Shown: positions 1-7,917, counted from the stretch's first letter. The stretch is DNA of 23,693 bases from an uncultured Eubacterium sp. (GCA_902495595.1 CABUXV010000034.1:1-23693); one strand, 5' to 3'. Notes: a model not told the origin generated them from the letters alone. Program-made: numbers and translations.

Positions 1-189
1 AAAATGTACATTGAGGACAACGACGAAACAGCAGTGGACATAATAACCAAAGGATGCGATATGGGTACACGGAAACTATGCAGATATATAAACGAATATT
101 CAGATGCTGACCCTGCTGTGGTTGACACATCGAAAAAACTCATTTCCATTGAAGAAAATCTCGAAAAGAAGCTGCGCCCCTACTTGTAA
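1..189 (+). CDS. Probable DUF2383 four-helix protein, C-terminal part
   Basis: The reading frame is open to the left edge of the window, so the true start lies outside it. The ATG at position 4 may be internal. The 61 visible residues are helical and charged and end in a TAA stop. The pattern around KGCDMGTRKLCRYINEY, followed by a KKLISIEENLEKKLRPYL tail, resembles the last two helices of the DUF2383 / ferritin-like bundle proteins common in Clostridia. That assignment is from memory of the family and is not proven. The function of this family is unclear. A terminator-like hairpin follows at 236-290. Confidence 0.55.
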   Translation, partial: KMYIEDNDETAVDIITKGCDMGTRKLCRYINEYSDADPAVVDTSKKLISIEENLEKKLRPYL

Positions 190-194
190 TCTGT

Positions 195-290
195 TATAAT
201 AAATTATTCGGAGGGCAATTCGTTCAATGGAAACGAAAAGCCGGATAAGACAGCGGAATGAAATATCCGCCGGACTTACCCGGCTTTTTT
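195..290 (+). promoter_or_regulatory. Structured leader or attenuator before the first MATE gene
   Basis: A TATAAT at 195-200 could start a short leader RNA near 207; no good -35 box was seen. The leader can fold in two exclusive ways. One is a 5' hairpin: GGC 214-216, AA, TTCGTT 219-224, loop, AACGAA 232-237, AA, GCC 240-242. The other is the terminator hairpin whose left arm starts at 236. The 5' hairpin takes up the terminator's AAAAGCC, so it would act as an antiterminator. No known riboswitch consensus was recognised. Confidence 0.35.
236..290 (+). terminator. Rho-independent terminator, two-level stem
   Basis: AAAAGCCGG (236-244) pairs with CCGGCTTTT (280-288). After an A.C mismatch the stem continues with TAAG (246-249) and CTTA (275-278). 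It is capped by an inner hairpin GCGGA (253-257)/TCCGC (266-270). The right arm runs into TTTTTT. It ends the DUF2383-like gene and may also attenuate the downstream MATE gene. Confidence 0.75.
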
Positions 291-319
291 AAATATGTAA
301 ATAATAAAAGGTGTTACAA

Positions 320-1684
320 ATGGAAAAAACTTATAGCCTTACAAGCGGGAATATTCTTACCTCATTAATCAAATTTGCATTTCCTGTCCTTATAGCGCTG
401 TTTTTACAGGCTCTTTATGGAGGTGTCGACCTGCTCATAGTAGGACAATTCGCTCACACTTCCGACGTTTCCGGTGTAGCTACCGGAAGCATGCTTCTTC
501 AAACTGTAACTATGATAATCACCGGACTTTCAATGGGCGTTACGATTTTAGTCGGTGAGCAGACAGGAAGACGTGAACCTAAAGAAGCCGGCAAATCCAT
601 TGGAAGCGGCATATATATGTTCGCTTTTATCGCTGTTTTTCTTACGGTTCTAATGCTGTTTGGCGCAGAATCATTTGCAAAGATTCTGCACGCTCCTAAA
701 GAAGCTTTTGAAGAAACAGTTCTCTACATAAGAATATGCGGCTCAGGCTCAATATTCATCGTATCATATAATCTTTTAGGCGCTGTATTTAGAGGAATAG
801 GCGATTCAAAAACACCGCTTATCACAGTTGCCATAGCATGCGTAATAAATATATTAGGAGACCTTCTTCTCGTAGCAGTATTTCACATGGGCGCAGCCGG
901 AGCTGCCGCCGCAACTGTTGCGGCTCAGGCAATAAGCGTACTCGTATCTATTGTTATGATAATGAAGAAAAATCTTCCGTTTCATATGTCGCGCAAATAT
1001 ATTTCCTTTAACAGAAGAAGAATATTCCTTGAATTAAAACTGGGTACTCCTGTTGCCCTACAGGAATTTCTGGTTGGAATATCATTTCTCGTAATACAGA
1101 CAGTTGTAAATAATTTCGGTGTTACTGCGTCAGCCGGAGTAGGCGTAGCAGAAAAAGTATGCGTATTTCTCATGTTGGTTCCGTCCGCCTATATGCAGTC
1201 AATGTCGGCATTTGTGGCTCAGAATATGGGCACGGGAAATCCGCTGCGTGCAAAAAAGGCTCTGGGATACGGTATAATCACCGCATTTGCAGCCGGTCTT
1301 ATCATGGGAACAATCGCTTTCTTCTACGGAGATATGCTCTCTTCCATATTCTCAGAAGACCCCGCGGTAATAGCCGCCTCGCACAATTATCTTAAAGCTT
1401 ATGCAATAGACTGCCTGCTTACACCTTTCTTATTCTGTTTCATGGGATATTACAATGGATGCGAAAGAACTTTATTTGTCATGATACAAGGTATAATAGG
1501 AGCATTTTTAGTAAGAATACCGGTTGTATATTTTATAAGCCAAAGCACAGGCGCAACACTTTTTCATATAGGACTGGGAACACCTGCCTCAAGTTTTGTA
1601 CAGATATCTTTATGTATAGGCATGTTCGTATATCTCGAAAAAAAGTCCGATAAATGTTATACTAAAAGGAAATTAAAGCATTAA
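320..1684 (+). CDS. MATE family multidrug/Na+ antiporter
   Basis: This is a 454-residue, strongly hydrophobic protein with about 12 membrane segments in two repeated halves. It has the usual MATE N-terminus (LIKFAFPVLIALFLQALYGGVDLLIVGQF) and the internal FRGIGDSKTPL motif. The family exports cationic drugs or metabolites using Na+ or H+ gradients; the substrate cannot be read from sequence. ATG at 320 is preferred because AAAGGTG (307-313) sits 6 bases upstream as the ribosome site. An in-frame GTG at 311 lies inside that site. The gene follows a terminator-bearing leader, and an aldo/keto reductase begins 10 bases after its stop, so the two are probably cotranscribed. Confidence 0.9.
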   Translation: MEKTYSLTSGNILTSLIKFAFPVLIALFLQALYGGVDLLIVGQFAHTSDVSGVATGSMLLQTVTMIITGLSMGVTILVGEQTGRREPKEAGKSIGSGIYMFAFIAVFLTVLMLFGAESFAKILHAPKEAFEETVLYIRICGSGSIFIVSYNLLGAVFRGIGDSKTPLITVAIACVINILGDLLLVAVFHMGAAGAAAATVAAQAISVLVSIVMIMKKNLPFHMSRKYISFNRRRIFLELKLGTPVALQEFLVGISFLVIQTVVNNFGVTASAGVGVAEKVCVFLMLVPSAYMQSMSAFVAQNMGTGNPLRAKKALGYGIITAFAAGLIMGTIAFFYGDMLSSIFSEDPAVIAASHNYLKAYAIDCLLTPFLFCFMGYYNGCERTLFVMIQGIIGAFLVRIPVVYFISQSTGATLFHIGLGTPASSFVQISLCIGMFVYLEKKSDKCYTKRKLKH

Positions 1685-1694
1685 GGAACATAAA

Positions 1695-2651
1695 ATGAAA
1701 AAAAACAGATTAGGAAAAACAGATATTTACGTATCCCCTGTATCTTTCGGCGTTTTAACAATGGGAAACTCTCAGCTCAATCTTTCCCTTGACGAAGGTG
1801 CTGAACTTATAAGATATGCTCTTTCAAAGGGAATTAATTTCTTTGATACGGCTCAGTATTATCGTACATATCCATACATAAAAAAGGCGCTTGAAGATAT
1901 TGAAGACAAACCTGTAATATGTACAAAATCCCTATGTACTTCTTATGAAGAAATGGAATATGCAATATCCGAAGCCCAAAGGGAAATGGATCTTGATATA
2001 ATCGATATTTTTCTTCTGCACGAAGTAAGACAATCCCCTGACTTCGAAATGAGAAAAGGAGCATGGCAATGTCTAATCGACTATAAAAACAAAGGCGTTA
2101 TACGTGCCATAGGAGTCTCTACTCACCACATTGACGTCACCGAAAAACTTTCCTGCGTACCTGAATGTGATGTTGTCTTTCCTCTCATCAACTATGCAAG
2201 TCTAGGCATACGAAAAGCAGACGGTCCCGGCACATGTGAAGAAATGGCTGACGCAATAAAAAAATGCAGCGATGCCGGAAAAGGAATATTCGTTATGAAA
2301 GCTTTCGGCGGAGGCAATCTTACAGGTCATTACGTAAAAGCTCTGGACTACGTGTCTTCCCTTGACGGCGTGGACTCAATAATGGTGGGAATAGGAAAAA
2401 AGGAAGAGATAGACAGACTTACCGATTATGCTGACGGAAAACTTTCAAGAGATTATACTCCTGATATAAGCGGAAAAAAAATACACATAGACTCCGGAGA
2501 CTGCGAAGGCTGCGGAGCATGTATAAGCAGATGTCCCAATAAAGCAATTTTCCGCAACCGCTCAGGACTTGCCGAAGTCGACCACAATATCTGCCTTACA
2601 TGCGGATACTGCGCTCCTGTATGTCCTGTACGGGCTATAATCTTATACTAA
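1695..2651 (+). CDS. Aldo/keto reductase with C-terminal 2x[4Fe-4S] ferredoxin domain
   Basis: 318 residues. Residues 1-255 form an aldo/keto reductase barrel. The usual tetrad is visible: D51 and Y56 in FFDTAQYY, K78 in CTKSL and H109 in LLHE. Residues 270-310 hold two ferredoxin motifs: C270, C273, C276, C280 and C300, C303, C306, C310. Proteins of this architecture are common in anaerobes and presumably couple NAD(P)H or ferredoxin electrons to carbonyl reduction; the substrate is unknown. The gene starts 10 bases after the MATE stop with AAGGA as ribosome site. Its stop overlaps the stop of the convergent ybaK-like gene by 3 bases. Confidence 0.88.
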   Translation: MKKNRLGKTDIYVSPVSFGVLTMGNSQLNLSLDEGAELIRYALSKGINFFDTAQYYRTYPYIKKALEDIEDKPVICTKSLCTSYEEMEYAISEAQREMDLDIIDIFLLHEVRQSPDFEMRKGAWQCLIDYKNKGVIRAIGVSTHHIDVTEKLSCVPECDVVFPLINYASLGIRKADGPGTCEEMADAIKKCSDAGKGIFVMKAFGGGNLTGHYVKALDYVSSLDGVDSIMVGIGKKEEIDRLTDYADGKLSRDYTPDISGKKIHIDSGDCEGCGACISRCPNKAIFRNRSGLAEVDHNICLTCGYCAPVCPVRAIILY

Positions 2652-3136
2652 ATCTCAATATATTCAGCTTCATTTCCACGCGAAATTATTATGTTCATTA
2701 AATCCTCTGTCTTAAGCCACACAGTGGCAGTATTATCATTGGGATGTACGCCTATTATTTTGCCCCTATATGCTCTGTCCATTAAAACTTTAACCTTTGA
2801 TTCACTGTCGTTTAGAATCCCAAAAGGTGTGACAGAGCCTTTTTTTAATCCCATTATTTTATCAAGGTCTTCTTCCGATGCAAATTTCAGCGGCCGTTCC
2901 CCGAGAAAATTCCTTACTTTCTTCAAATCAGCCCTTTTTCCCCCGGCAATAGTAAGCAAATAATAATTTTGCTTTTTATCGTTTCGTATAAATAAATTTT
3001 TCGCTATATTTTCTTCATAGGGCAATCTGAGCTCCATCATTTCATCAAGCGTAAAAGCAGCGGAATGTTCTTTATGCTCATAGACTATATTGAGCTCATC
3101 GAGCATATTCAAAACAGCTTTCTTATCAAAATACAT
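2648..3136 (-). CDS. YbaK/ProX-type aminoacyl-tRNA deacylase
   Basis: 162 residues matching the single-domain YbaK / prolyl-tRNA editing family. Landmarks are the N-terminal helix with EHSAAFTLDEM, LTIAGGKRADLKKV, KKGSVTPFGILND and the C-terminal VHPNDNTATVWL. Such proteins hydrolyse Ala or Cys wrongly attached to tRNA-Pro, acting in trans. The KGSVTPFGI and HPNDNTAT motifs fit the PrdX/ProXp-ala branch best. Start choice: AAGGGAT lies about 7 bases before the ATG. The gene is convergent with the aldo/keto reductase and divergent from marR, and it has its own promoter at 3175-3203. Substrate specificity is inferred. Confidence 0.82.
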   Translation of the reverse strand: MYFDKKAVLNMLDELNIVYEHKEHSAAFTLDEMMELRLPYEENIAKNLFIRNDKKQNYYLLTIAGGKRADLKKVRNFLGERPLKFASEEDLDKIMGLKKGSVTPFGILNDSESKVKVLMDRAYRGKIIGVHPNDNTATVWLKTEDLMNIIISRGNEAEYIEI

Positions 3137-3174
3137 TTTCTTATCCCTTTCTAAAATTCAAATACAATAATTTC

Positions 3175-3203
3175 ATTTTATACAACTAAAACTGCCTTTT
3201 CAA
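3175..3203 (-). promoter_or_regulatory. Sigma-A promoter of the ybaK-like gene
   Basis: On the minus strand, TTGAAA (3203-3198), a 17-base spacer and TAAAAT (3180-3175), ending about 38 bases before the start codon. Confidence 0.6.
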
Positions 3204-3215
3204 TAAAAAAACTGC

Positions 3216-3244
3216 TTGACACATTAAACTTCCGATAATATACT
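3216..3244 (+). promoter_or_regulatory. Sigma-A promoter of marR-MATE
   Basis: A perfect TTGACA (3216-3221), a 17-base spacer and TATACT (3239-3244). The last base of the -10 box is the first base of the palindromic operator. Confidence 0.8.
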
Positions 3245-3271
3245 TAAGTAAATTTATATAAATTGGCTTAA
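3244..3271. promoter_or_regulatory. Probable MarR operator, 28-bp palindrome
   Basis: The arms TTAAG (3244-3248) and CTTAA (3267-3271) enclose a perfect 14-bp palindrome AATTTATATAAATT (3251-3264), with 2-base offsets TA and GG. It overlaps the end of the -10 box and the expected transcription start, a classic place for autorepression by a dimeric MarR protein. Binding by the adjacent regulator is inferred. Confidence 0.65.
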
Positions 3272-3307
3272 CTATTTTTAAATTTATTAAGGAGGAAAAC
3301 TGTTGCA

Positions 3308-3742
3308 ATGAATTTAAGAGATGCCTTAAATAAGTATTATTACGATACTACTGTATGTGATCTGAAACATCTGAACAGTACCGGGGGGGGCGAACTTTCC
3401 TATAACAGTATGATGTATCTCGATATCATATCTTATCAGCAGAAAGACGGAGGCTGTACGGTAAGCCGTATTGCCAAAACTTTAAATATTTCCAATTCAG
3501 CCGCCACAATAAAAGTCAATGAACTTGTCAAACTGGGACTTGTGAACAAAAACAGAAGCAGCGAGGACAAAAGGGTCGTATATCTTTCGATAACCGATAT
3601 AGTTGCCCAGTCCTTTAAAGCATATGACAGCCCGTTTGAACGCGGACTTAAATCCGCAGAAAATAAATTTACGAAAGAAGAAATAAATACTTTCTGCGCA
3701 ATAATAGAAACTTTTTTAGAAGAATACAAAAAGGATTTTTAA
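3308..3742 (+). CDS. MarR family transcriptional regulator
   Basis: 144 residues with a winged helix. The recognition helix region is about 52-75 (TVSRIAKTLNISNSAATIKV), followed by a wing with the family's hallmark SSEDKRVVYL (84-93). It probably represses its own promoter and the MATE gene that starts 1 base after its stop. The strong GGAGG at 3291-3295 is 12 bases from the ATG, longer than usual. No in-frame start lies closer, but a TTG-CAA-TGA triplet series at 3303-3311 overlaps the start. Codons for G26-G28 sit in an unbroken run of eight G (3383-3390), which is odd in AT-rich DNA and prone to slippage. The ligand is unknown. Confidence 0.88.
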   Translation: MNLRDALNKYYYDTTVCDLKHLNSTGGGELSYNSMMYLDIISYQQKDGGCTVSRIAKTLNISNSAATIKVNELVKLGLVNKNRSSEDKRVVYLSITDIVAQSFKAYDSPFERGLKSAENKFTKEEINTFCAIIETFLEEYKKDF

Positions 3743-3743
3743 T

Positions 3744-5120
3744 ATGACACAGGAAACTCAATCTCAAAATTTAATGTTTGAAACCATGCAGCCTACAAGG
3801 CTTTTCATAAGATGCGCTGTTCCAAGCATGATAAGCATGGCAATAACTTCTATCTATACAATAACCGATGGTATCTTTGTAGGCAGATTCATAGGAGCTG
3901 AAGCTCTTGCAGCTATAAATCTCGTAATGCCTATAATAGCTATAAGCTTTGCACTTTCAGATATGATTGCCGTAGGTTCTTCAGTTCAAATATCAATACG
4001 CCTCGGAGAAAAGAAAAATGAAGAAGCCGGTATAATATTCACCATATGTTCTCTTATAATAATATGTATTTCGGCTGTTATCGGACTTTTGGGATATTTT
4101 ATAGCAGAACCTTTAGTACGTTTTATGGGTGCAGACCAGGCTGTGACTGATTTAGCAGCTCAATACATAAAAGTCTTTGCAGTATTTGCCCCTTTTATCC
4201 TGGTATTCTTCGCCATAGACAATTACTTAAGAGTCTGCGGTCACGTTCATTACAGCATGGCGATAAATATAACAGCCGCTGTAGTTAATATAATTTTAGA
4301 TTATTTATTCCTTGCAGTTTTGCATCTTGGCATAGATGCGGCAGCCTTTGCAACATGTTTAAGCTTTACACTGGGAACCATCATAGGATACATACCTTTT
4401 ATAAGAAAAAAACTTCCTCTCAGGTTTGTAAAAGGTAAAATAAAATCAAGGGTTATTTTAAATATAATCTACAATGGGTCTTCTGAATTTTTCTCAAATA
4501 TAGCAGGCTCTATCCTCATGCTGATATTAAACTCAATTCTTCTTCACATATCGGGTTCCATGGCAGTTGCTGCGTTTTCAGTTGTACTATACGTAGACAG
4601 TATAGTCGCGTCAATCCTGTATGGAATGACTGATTCCCTGCAGCCGTCTATCAGCTACTGCTACGGAGCCAAACTCAGAAAACGTATGTTTTCCATGGAG
4701 AAAAGAGTTCTTATTGCAGGCGCAGTCATTTCCTTTACTGCCTTTATATTCATGCGTTATTTCGGAAGCAATATTATATCCCTTTTCATCAAAGAAGATA
4801 ATCCATCACTGCTTGAAATGAGTCTTACAGCAATGCAGTTATATTCTTTCACTTATCTTATAAGCTGGATTGACGTAGGGCTGACGGCATTTTTTACTGC
4901 CGTAAACAAACCAGGAATATCACTGAGCATATCCATAGGACGCTCTCTTATCTTCCCTCTCACCATCATATGGATCTTAGTATATTTCTTCGGATTGAAC
5001 GGAGTATGGCTTACTGCCGCCGCAGGCAATACCATGACCGCTGCTACAGCGATTTTCTTCCTGCTGAGATTTCTCAAAAAAGAACGGCTCAAAAAAGAAG
5101 ATGATATCGTCAGTCTATAA
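3744..5120 (+). CDS. MATE family efflux transporter, MarR-controlled
   Basis: 458 residues with about 12 membrane segments. The N-terminal motif SMISMAITSIYTITDGIFVG and the FIGAEALAAINLVMPI stretch place it in the MATE (DinF/MepA-like) family. It shares little direct sequence with the first MATE in this window, so the two are not a recent duplication. It follows marR by one base, with AAAGGAT in the end of marR as ribosome site, and is very probably regulated by that protein in the manner of mepR-mepA. Its last 11 bases overlap the convergent 3' end of mnmA. Confidence 0.9.
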   Translation: MTQETQSQNLMFETMQPTRLFIRCAVPSMISMAITSIYTITDGIFVGRFIGAEALAAINLVMPIIAISFALSDMIAVGSSVQISIRLGEKKNEEAGIIFTICSLIIICISAVIGLLGYFIAEPLVRFMGADQAVTDLAAQYIKVFAVFAPFILVFFAIDNYLRVCGHVHYSMAINITAAVVNIILDYLFLAVLHLGIDAAAFATCLSFTLGTIIGYIPFIRKKLPLRFVKGKIKSRVILNIIYNGSSEFFSNIAGSILMLILNSILLHISGSMAVAAFSVVLYVDSIVASILYGMTDSLQPSISYCYGAKLRKRMFSMEKRVLIAGAVISFTAFIFMRYFGSNIISLFIKEDNPSLLEMSLTAMQLYSFTYLISWIDVGLTAFFTAVNKPGISLSISIGRSLIFPLTIIWILVYFFGLNGVWLTAAAGNTMTAATAIFFLLRFLKKERLKKEDDIVSL

Positions 5121-6213
5121 AACCGCCGCCTATAACCAAGTCATCTTTATAAAAAACTATGGACTGACCCGGTGTAGCCGCTCGCTGCGGCTCTTCAAAT
5201 ACTGTAAGAAGTCTGCCATCCTTCATAAGGTTTACAAAAGCCGGTGAAGGTTTGGCAGCATACCTTATTTTAGCTGTTATACCGTCATTTTTTCCAAAAC
5301 CTATAAGACCTAAAGATATGGATTCTGAATTATCTATACCGAGTTTTTCAAAATCAATTCCCATTAATATATTTCCGGAGGATATAATTTCTTTTTTAAA
5401 AAGCTCTTCGTTTTCACCGATAATCACTTGATTTCTGCTTCCGTCTATTCCTGTCACAAAGGCAGGCTTTCCAAGAGCTATTCCAAGACCTTTTCTCTGA
5501 CCTATAGTATAATTGTATATTCCTTTATGCCGTCCAAGCAGATTTCCTTCCTTATCCACAAAATCACCTTTAACAGCCTCATACCCTTTCCCTGCCAGAA
5601 ACTCCTTATAGCTCCCGCCGTCTTCGATAAAACATATTTCCTGACTGTCTTTAGCTTCCGCATTATTCAGCGCCCTTTTTCTTGCAATGTTTCTTACATC
5701 TTCTTTATTTTCCGCATCATTTAAAGGCAGCAGAAGCCTTGATATTATATTCTGCCCCAGTCTGTAGAGCATATAGGACTGATCTTTTCTTTCATTTGCA
5801 GCTCTTTTTATGTACCAGATATCTTCTTTCTCATCGTAATATGTGCCGGCATAATGTCCTGTTGCAATATATACCGCGCCTTCCTCATCGGCAGTTTCGG
5901 CAAGAATCTTAAATTTAATATTCGGATTGCATACTATACATGGATTCGGAGTCCTGCCGCATACATATTCACTGCAGAAATTTCCGATAACTTTATCCTC
6001 AAACAGACTGCTCACATTCTTGCAGATAAACTTTATTCCAAGTTCTTTTGCGGCAAGCTCTGCCGCAGCTCTTCCTTTATGCCCCCGGTTCTCATCCTTA
6101 AATATATCAAAATAAAGACCTATAACCTCATAGCCTTTTTCCTGCAATAATAAAGCAGCGGCGGTGCTGTCCACTCCGCCGCTTAGTCCCAAAACAACCT
6201 TTTCTCTATTCAT
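5110..6213 (-). CDS. mnmA: tRNA-specific 2-thiouridylase MnmA
   Basis: MnmA activates U34 of Lys, Glu and Gln tRNAs with ATP and installs the 2-thio group, taking sulfur from a cysteine desulfurase. The PP-loop SGGVDS is at residues 11-16. The catalytic cysteines are C92 (PNPCIVCN) and C194 (SQEICF). ATGHYA (118-122) and the TIGQRKGLGIA region are also typical. The length of 367 fits the family. The ATG at 6213 is chosen because the protein then starts at MNREKVVLGLSGG as in homologues; a longer in-frame extension to 6303 lies inside iscU. It overlaps the iscU stop by 8 bases, so translational coupling is likely. It is the third gene after iscS and iscU. Confidence 0.95.
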   Translation of the reverse strand: MNREKVVLGLSGGVDSTAAALLLQEKGYEVIGLYFDIFKDENRGHKGRAAAELAAKELGIKFICKNVSSLFEDKVIGNFCSEYVCGRTPNPCIVCNPNIKFKILAETADEEGAVYIATGHYAGTYYDEKEDIWYIKRAANERKDQSYMLYRLGQNIISRLLLPLNDAENKEDVRNIARKRALNNAEAKDSQEICFIEDGGSYKEFLAGKGYEAVKGDFVDKEGNLLGRHKGIYNYTIGQRKGLGIALGKPAFVTGIDGSRNQVIIGENEELFKKEIISSGNILMGIDFEKLGIDNSESISLGLIGFGKNDGITAKIRYAAKPSPAFVNLMKDGRLLTVFEEPQRAATPGQSIVFYKDDLVIGGGFID

Positions 6214-6655
6214 CTTCTTCGATATCATGATGGTCTTCCTCTGCGTTAGGGTCGAATCCTTCGAGACCTTTATATGTCTTGCCGTTCTTCTGAGCATAAT
6301 CATATATAGCTGACTTGATGGCGTGTTCTGCCAAAACAGAGCAGTGTATCTTTACAGGAGGGAGTCCTCCAAGCTCATCAACGATTTTTTTGTTCGAAAG
6401 TTCCAGAGCATCTTCAACGCTCATTCCTATAATCATATCAGTAGCCATACTTGAGGATGCAATGGCGCTGCCGCATCCAAAGGTTTTAAATTTAGCGTCG
6501 GTTATCTTATCGTTTTCATCCACTTTTATGGAAATCTGCATCATATCACCGCATACAGGGCTTCCGTAAGTCCCTATTCCGTCAGCTTCTTCTATAACTC
6601 CCACGTTGTGCGGATTCATAAAATGTTCCATTACTTTATCATTGTATAATGCCAT
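6206..6655 (-). CDS. iscU: Fe-S cluster scaffold protein IscU/NifU-N
   Basis: 149 residues of the NifU_N / IscU fold, which assembles a [2Fe-2S] cluster from sulfide supplied by the adjacent desulfurase. The three ligand cysteines are C35 (GSPVCGDMM), C61 (FGCGSAIASSS) and C105 (KIHCSVLAE), with D37 two residues after the first. The C-terminus carries an acidic tail (EEDHHDIEEDE) absent from E. coli IscU but common in clostridial versions. It starts 4 bases after the iscS stop. The organism lacks a visible hscA/hscB/fdx set here, as usual for clostridial iscSU clusters. Confidence 0.93.
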   Translation of the reverse strand: MALYNDKVMEHFMNPHNVGVIEEADGIGTYGSPVCGDMMQISIKVDENDKITDAKFKTFGCGSAIASSSMATDMIIGMSVEDALELSNKKIVDELGGLPPVKIHCSVLAEHAIKSAIYDYAQKNGKTYKGLEGFDPNAEEDHHDIEEDE

Positions 6656-6659
6656 ATCT

Positions 6660-7829
6660 CTACCATCCTTCCTGACCCGTTACCGGAGACAATTCTCTAA
6701 GTCTTTCTACGACTTTAATTAAAGCATCTACTGTATAATCAATATCTTCCTTAGTTGTAAAATCACCTACCGTAAATCTTACAGTTCCATTCATCTTTGT
6801 TATTGAAACGCCTACAGCATCCAGAACATGGGATGGAACCAGTGATTTTGACGAACAGGCCGAGCCTGTGGATACGCTTATCCCAAAGCCATCAAGCATA
6901 AGCAAAATGGATTCACCTTCTATATAATCAAAAGATACATTCAAATTCCCCGGATGTCTGTTCTCTTCCGGTCCGTTCAGCTGAACACCGCTTATATTTT
7001 CTTTTATCTTTTCCCAGAAATAATCTCTAATCTCGCTGCATTTTTCAATGTGGCTGCTGAGATTATTCATAGCAAGCTGCGCGGCCTTTCCAAAGCCTAC
7101 TATACCTGCAACATTTTCGGTGCCCGCTCTTTTTTTTGTTTCCTGGGCTCCCCCATGCATGAAACTGGATATTTTAATGCCTTTTCTCATAAAAAGCGCT
7201 CCCACTCCTTTAGGACCGTAAATCTTATGAGCGGACATAGACATGAAATCTATCCCCAGGTCTTTAACATCTATAGGTACATTACCAAGTCCCTGAACTG
7301 CATCAGTGTGAAAATATACGCCATGAGATTTTGCTACAGCGGCAAGTTCTTTTATCGGTTCAATGGTTCCGATCTCGTTATTCACCATCATTATGCTGAC
7401 AAGCACCGTATTATCTTTTATGGCGGCCTCTAAATCCTCAGGTCTGACAAATCCCTGACTGTCAACATCAAGATAAGTAACTTCAAAACCGTGCTTCTGT
7501 AAATATTCACAGGTATGAAGTACTGCATGGTGTTCGATTTTGCTGGTTATGATATGATTACCCTTGTTTTTGAGAGTATCTGCCACCCCTTCCAAAACCC
7601 AGTTGTCAGATTCAGTTCCGCATGAAGTGAATATTATCTCTTTAGGTTCTGCATTTATTAAATCCGCAAGTCTCTTTCTCGCTTCATCAAGACCTTCCTT
7701 TGCCGTAAGCCCCACACCGTATAAGCTTGACGGATTGCCGTAAACTTCGGTATAATACGGAAGCATTTCTTTCAATACCTCTTCTTTAACAGGTGTTGTT
7801 GCTGAATAATCTAAATAAACCTGTTTCAT
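6660..7829 (-). CDS. iscS: Cysteine desulfurase, NifS/IscS type
   Basis: A PLP enzyme that converts cysteine to alanine and passes the persulfide to IscU and probably MnmA. The PLP lysine is K202 in SAHKIYGPKG. The persulfide cysteine is C325 in STGSACSS, on the flexible loop of class I enzymes. H100 lies in the IEHHAVL motif. The length of 389 is normal. The ATG at 7829 is chosen over a longer frame because AAGGAG lies 8 bases before it and the protein then starts MKQVYLDYSATTP as in the family. It is the first gene of iscS-iscU-mnmA. No iscR was found next to it. Confidence 0.95.
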   Translation of the reverse strand: MKQVYLDYSATTPVKEEVLKEMLPYYTEVYGNPSSLYGVGLTAKEGLDEARKRLADLINAEPKEIIFTSCGTESDNWVLEGVADTLKNKGNHIITSKIEHHAVLHTCEYLQKHGFEVTYLDVDSQGFVRPEDLEAAIKDNTVLVSIMMVNNEIGTIEPIKELAAVAKSHGVYFHTDAVQGLGNVPIDVKDLGIDFMSMSAHKIYGPKGVGALFMRKGIKISSFMHGGAQETKKRAGTENVAGIVGFGKAAQLAMNNLSSHIEKCSEIRDYFWEKIKENISGVQLNGPEENRHPGNLNVSFDYIEGESILLMLDGFGISVSTGSACSSKSLVPSHVLDAVGVSITKMNGTVRFTVGDFTTKEDIDYTVDALIKVVERLRELSPVTGQEGW

Positions 7830-7888
7830 AATATATCTCCTTTTTATATAAAACAATTAAATTTGTGTATGTATTATCCACGCTTTAT

Positions 7889-7917
7889 ATTATACCATTT
7901 TAATGAAGATTGCAATA
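7889..7917 (-). promoter_or_regulatory. Promoter of the iscS operon, extended -10
   Basis: On the minus strand, TGGTATAAT gives an extended -10 (TATAAT at 7894-7889 with TGn in front). The best -35-like bases are TATTGC (7917-7912, 17-base spacer) or TTGCAA (15-base spacer), both weak, which fits an extended -10 promoter. Confidence 0.5.

Noticed and set aside
195..290. Known riboswitch (c-di-GMP, guanidine, FMN, TPP, fluoride)
   Set aside because: The conserved cores of these classes, as remembered, are not present in the leader.
6214..6303. 30-residue N-terminal extension of MnmA
   Set aside because: It lies inside iscU in another frame and has no likeness to MnmA; the start at 6213 matches the family.
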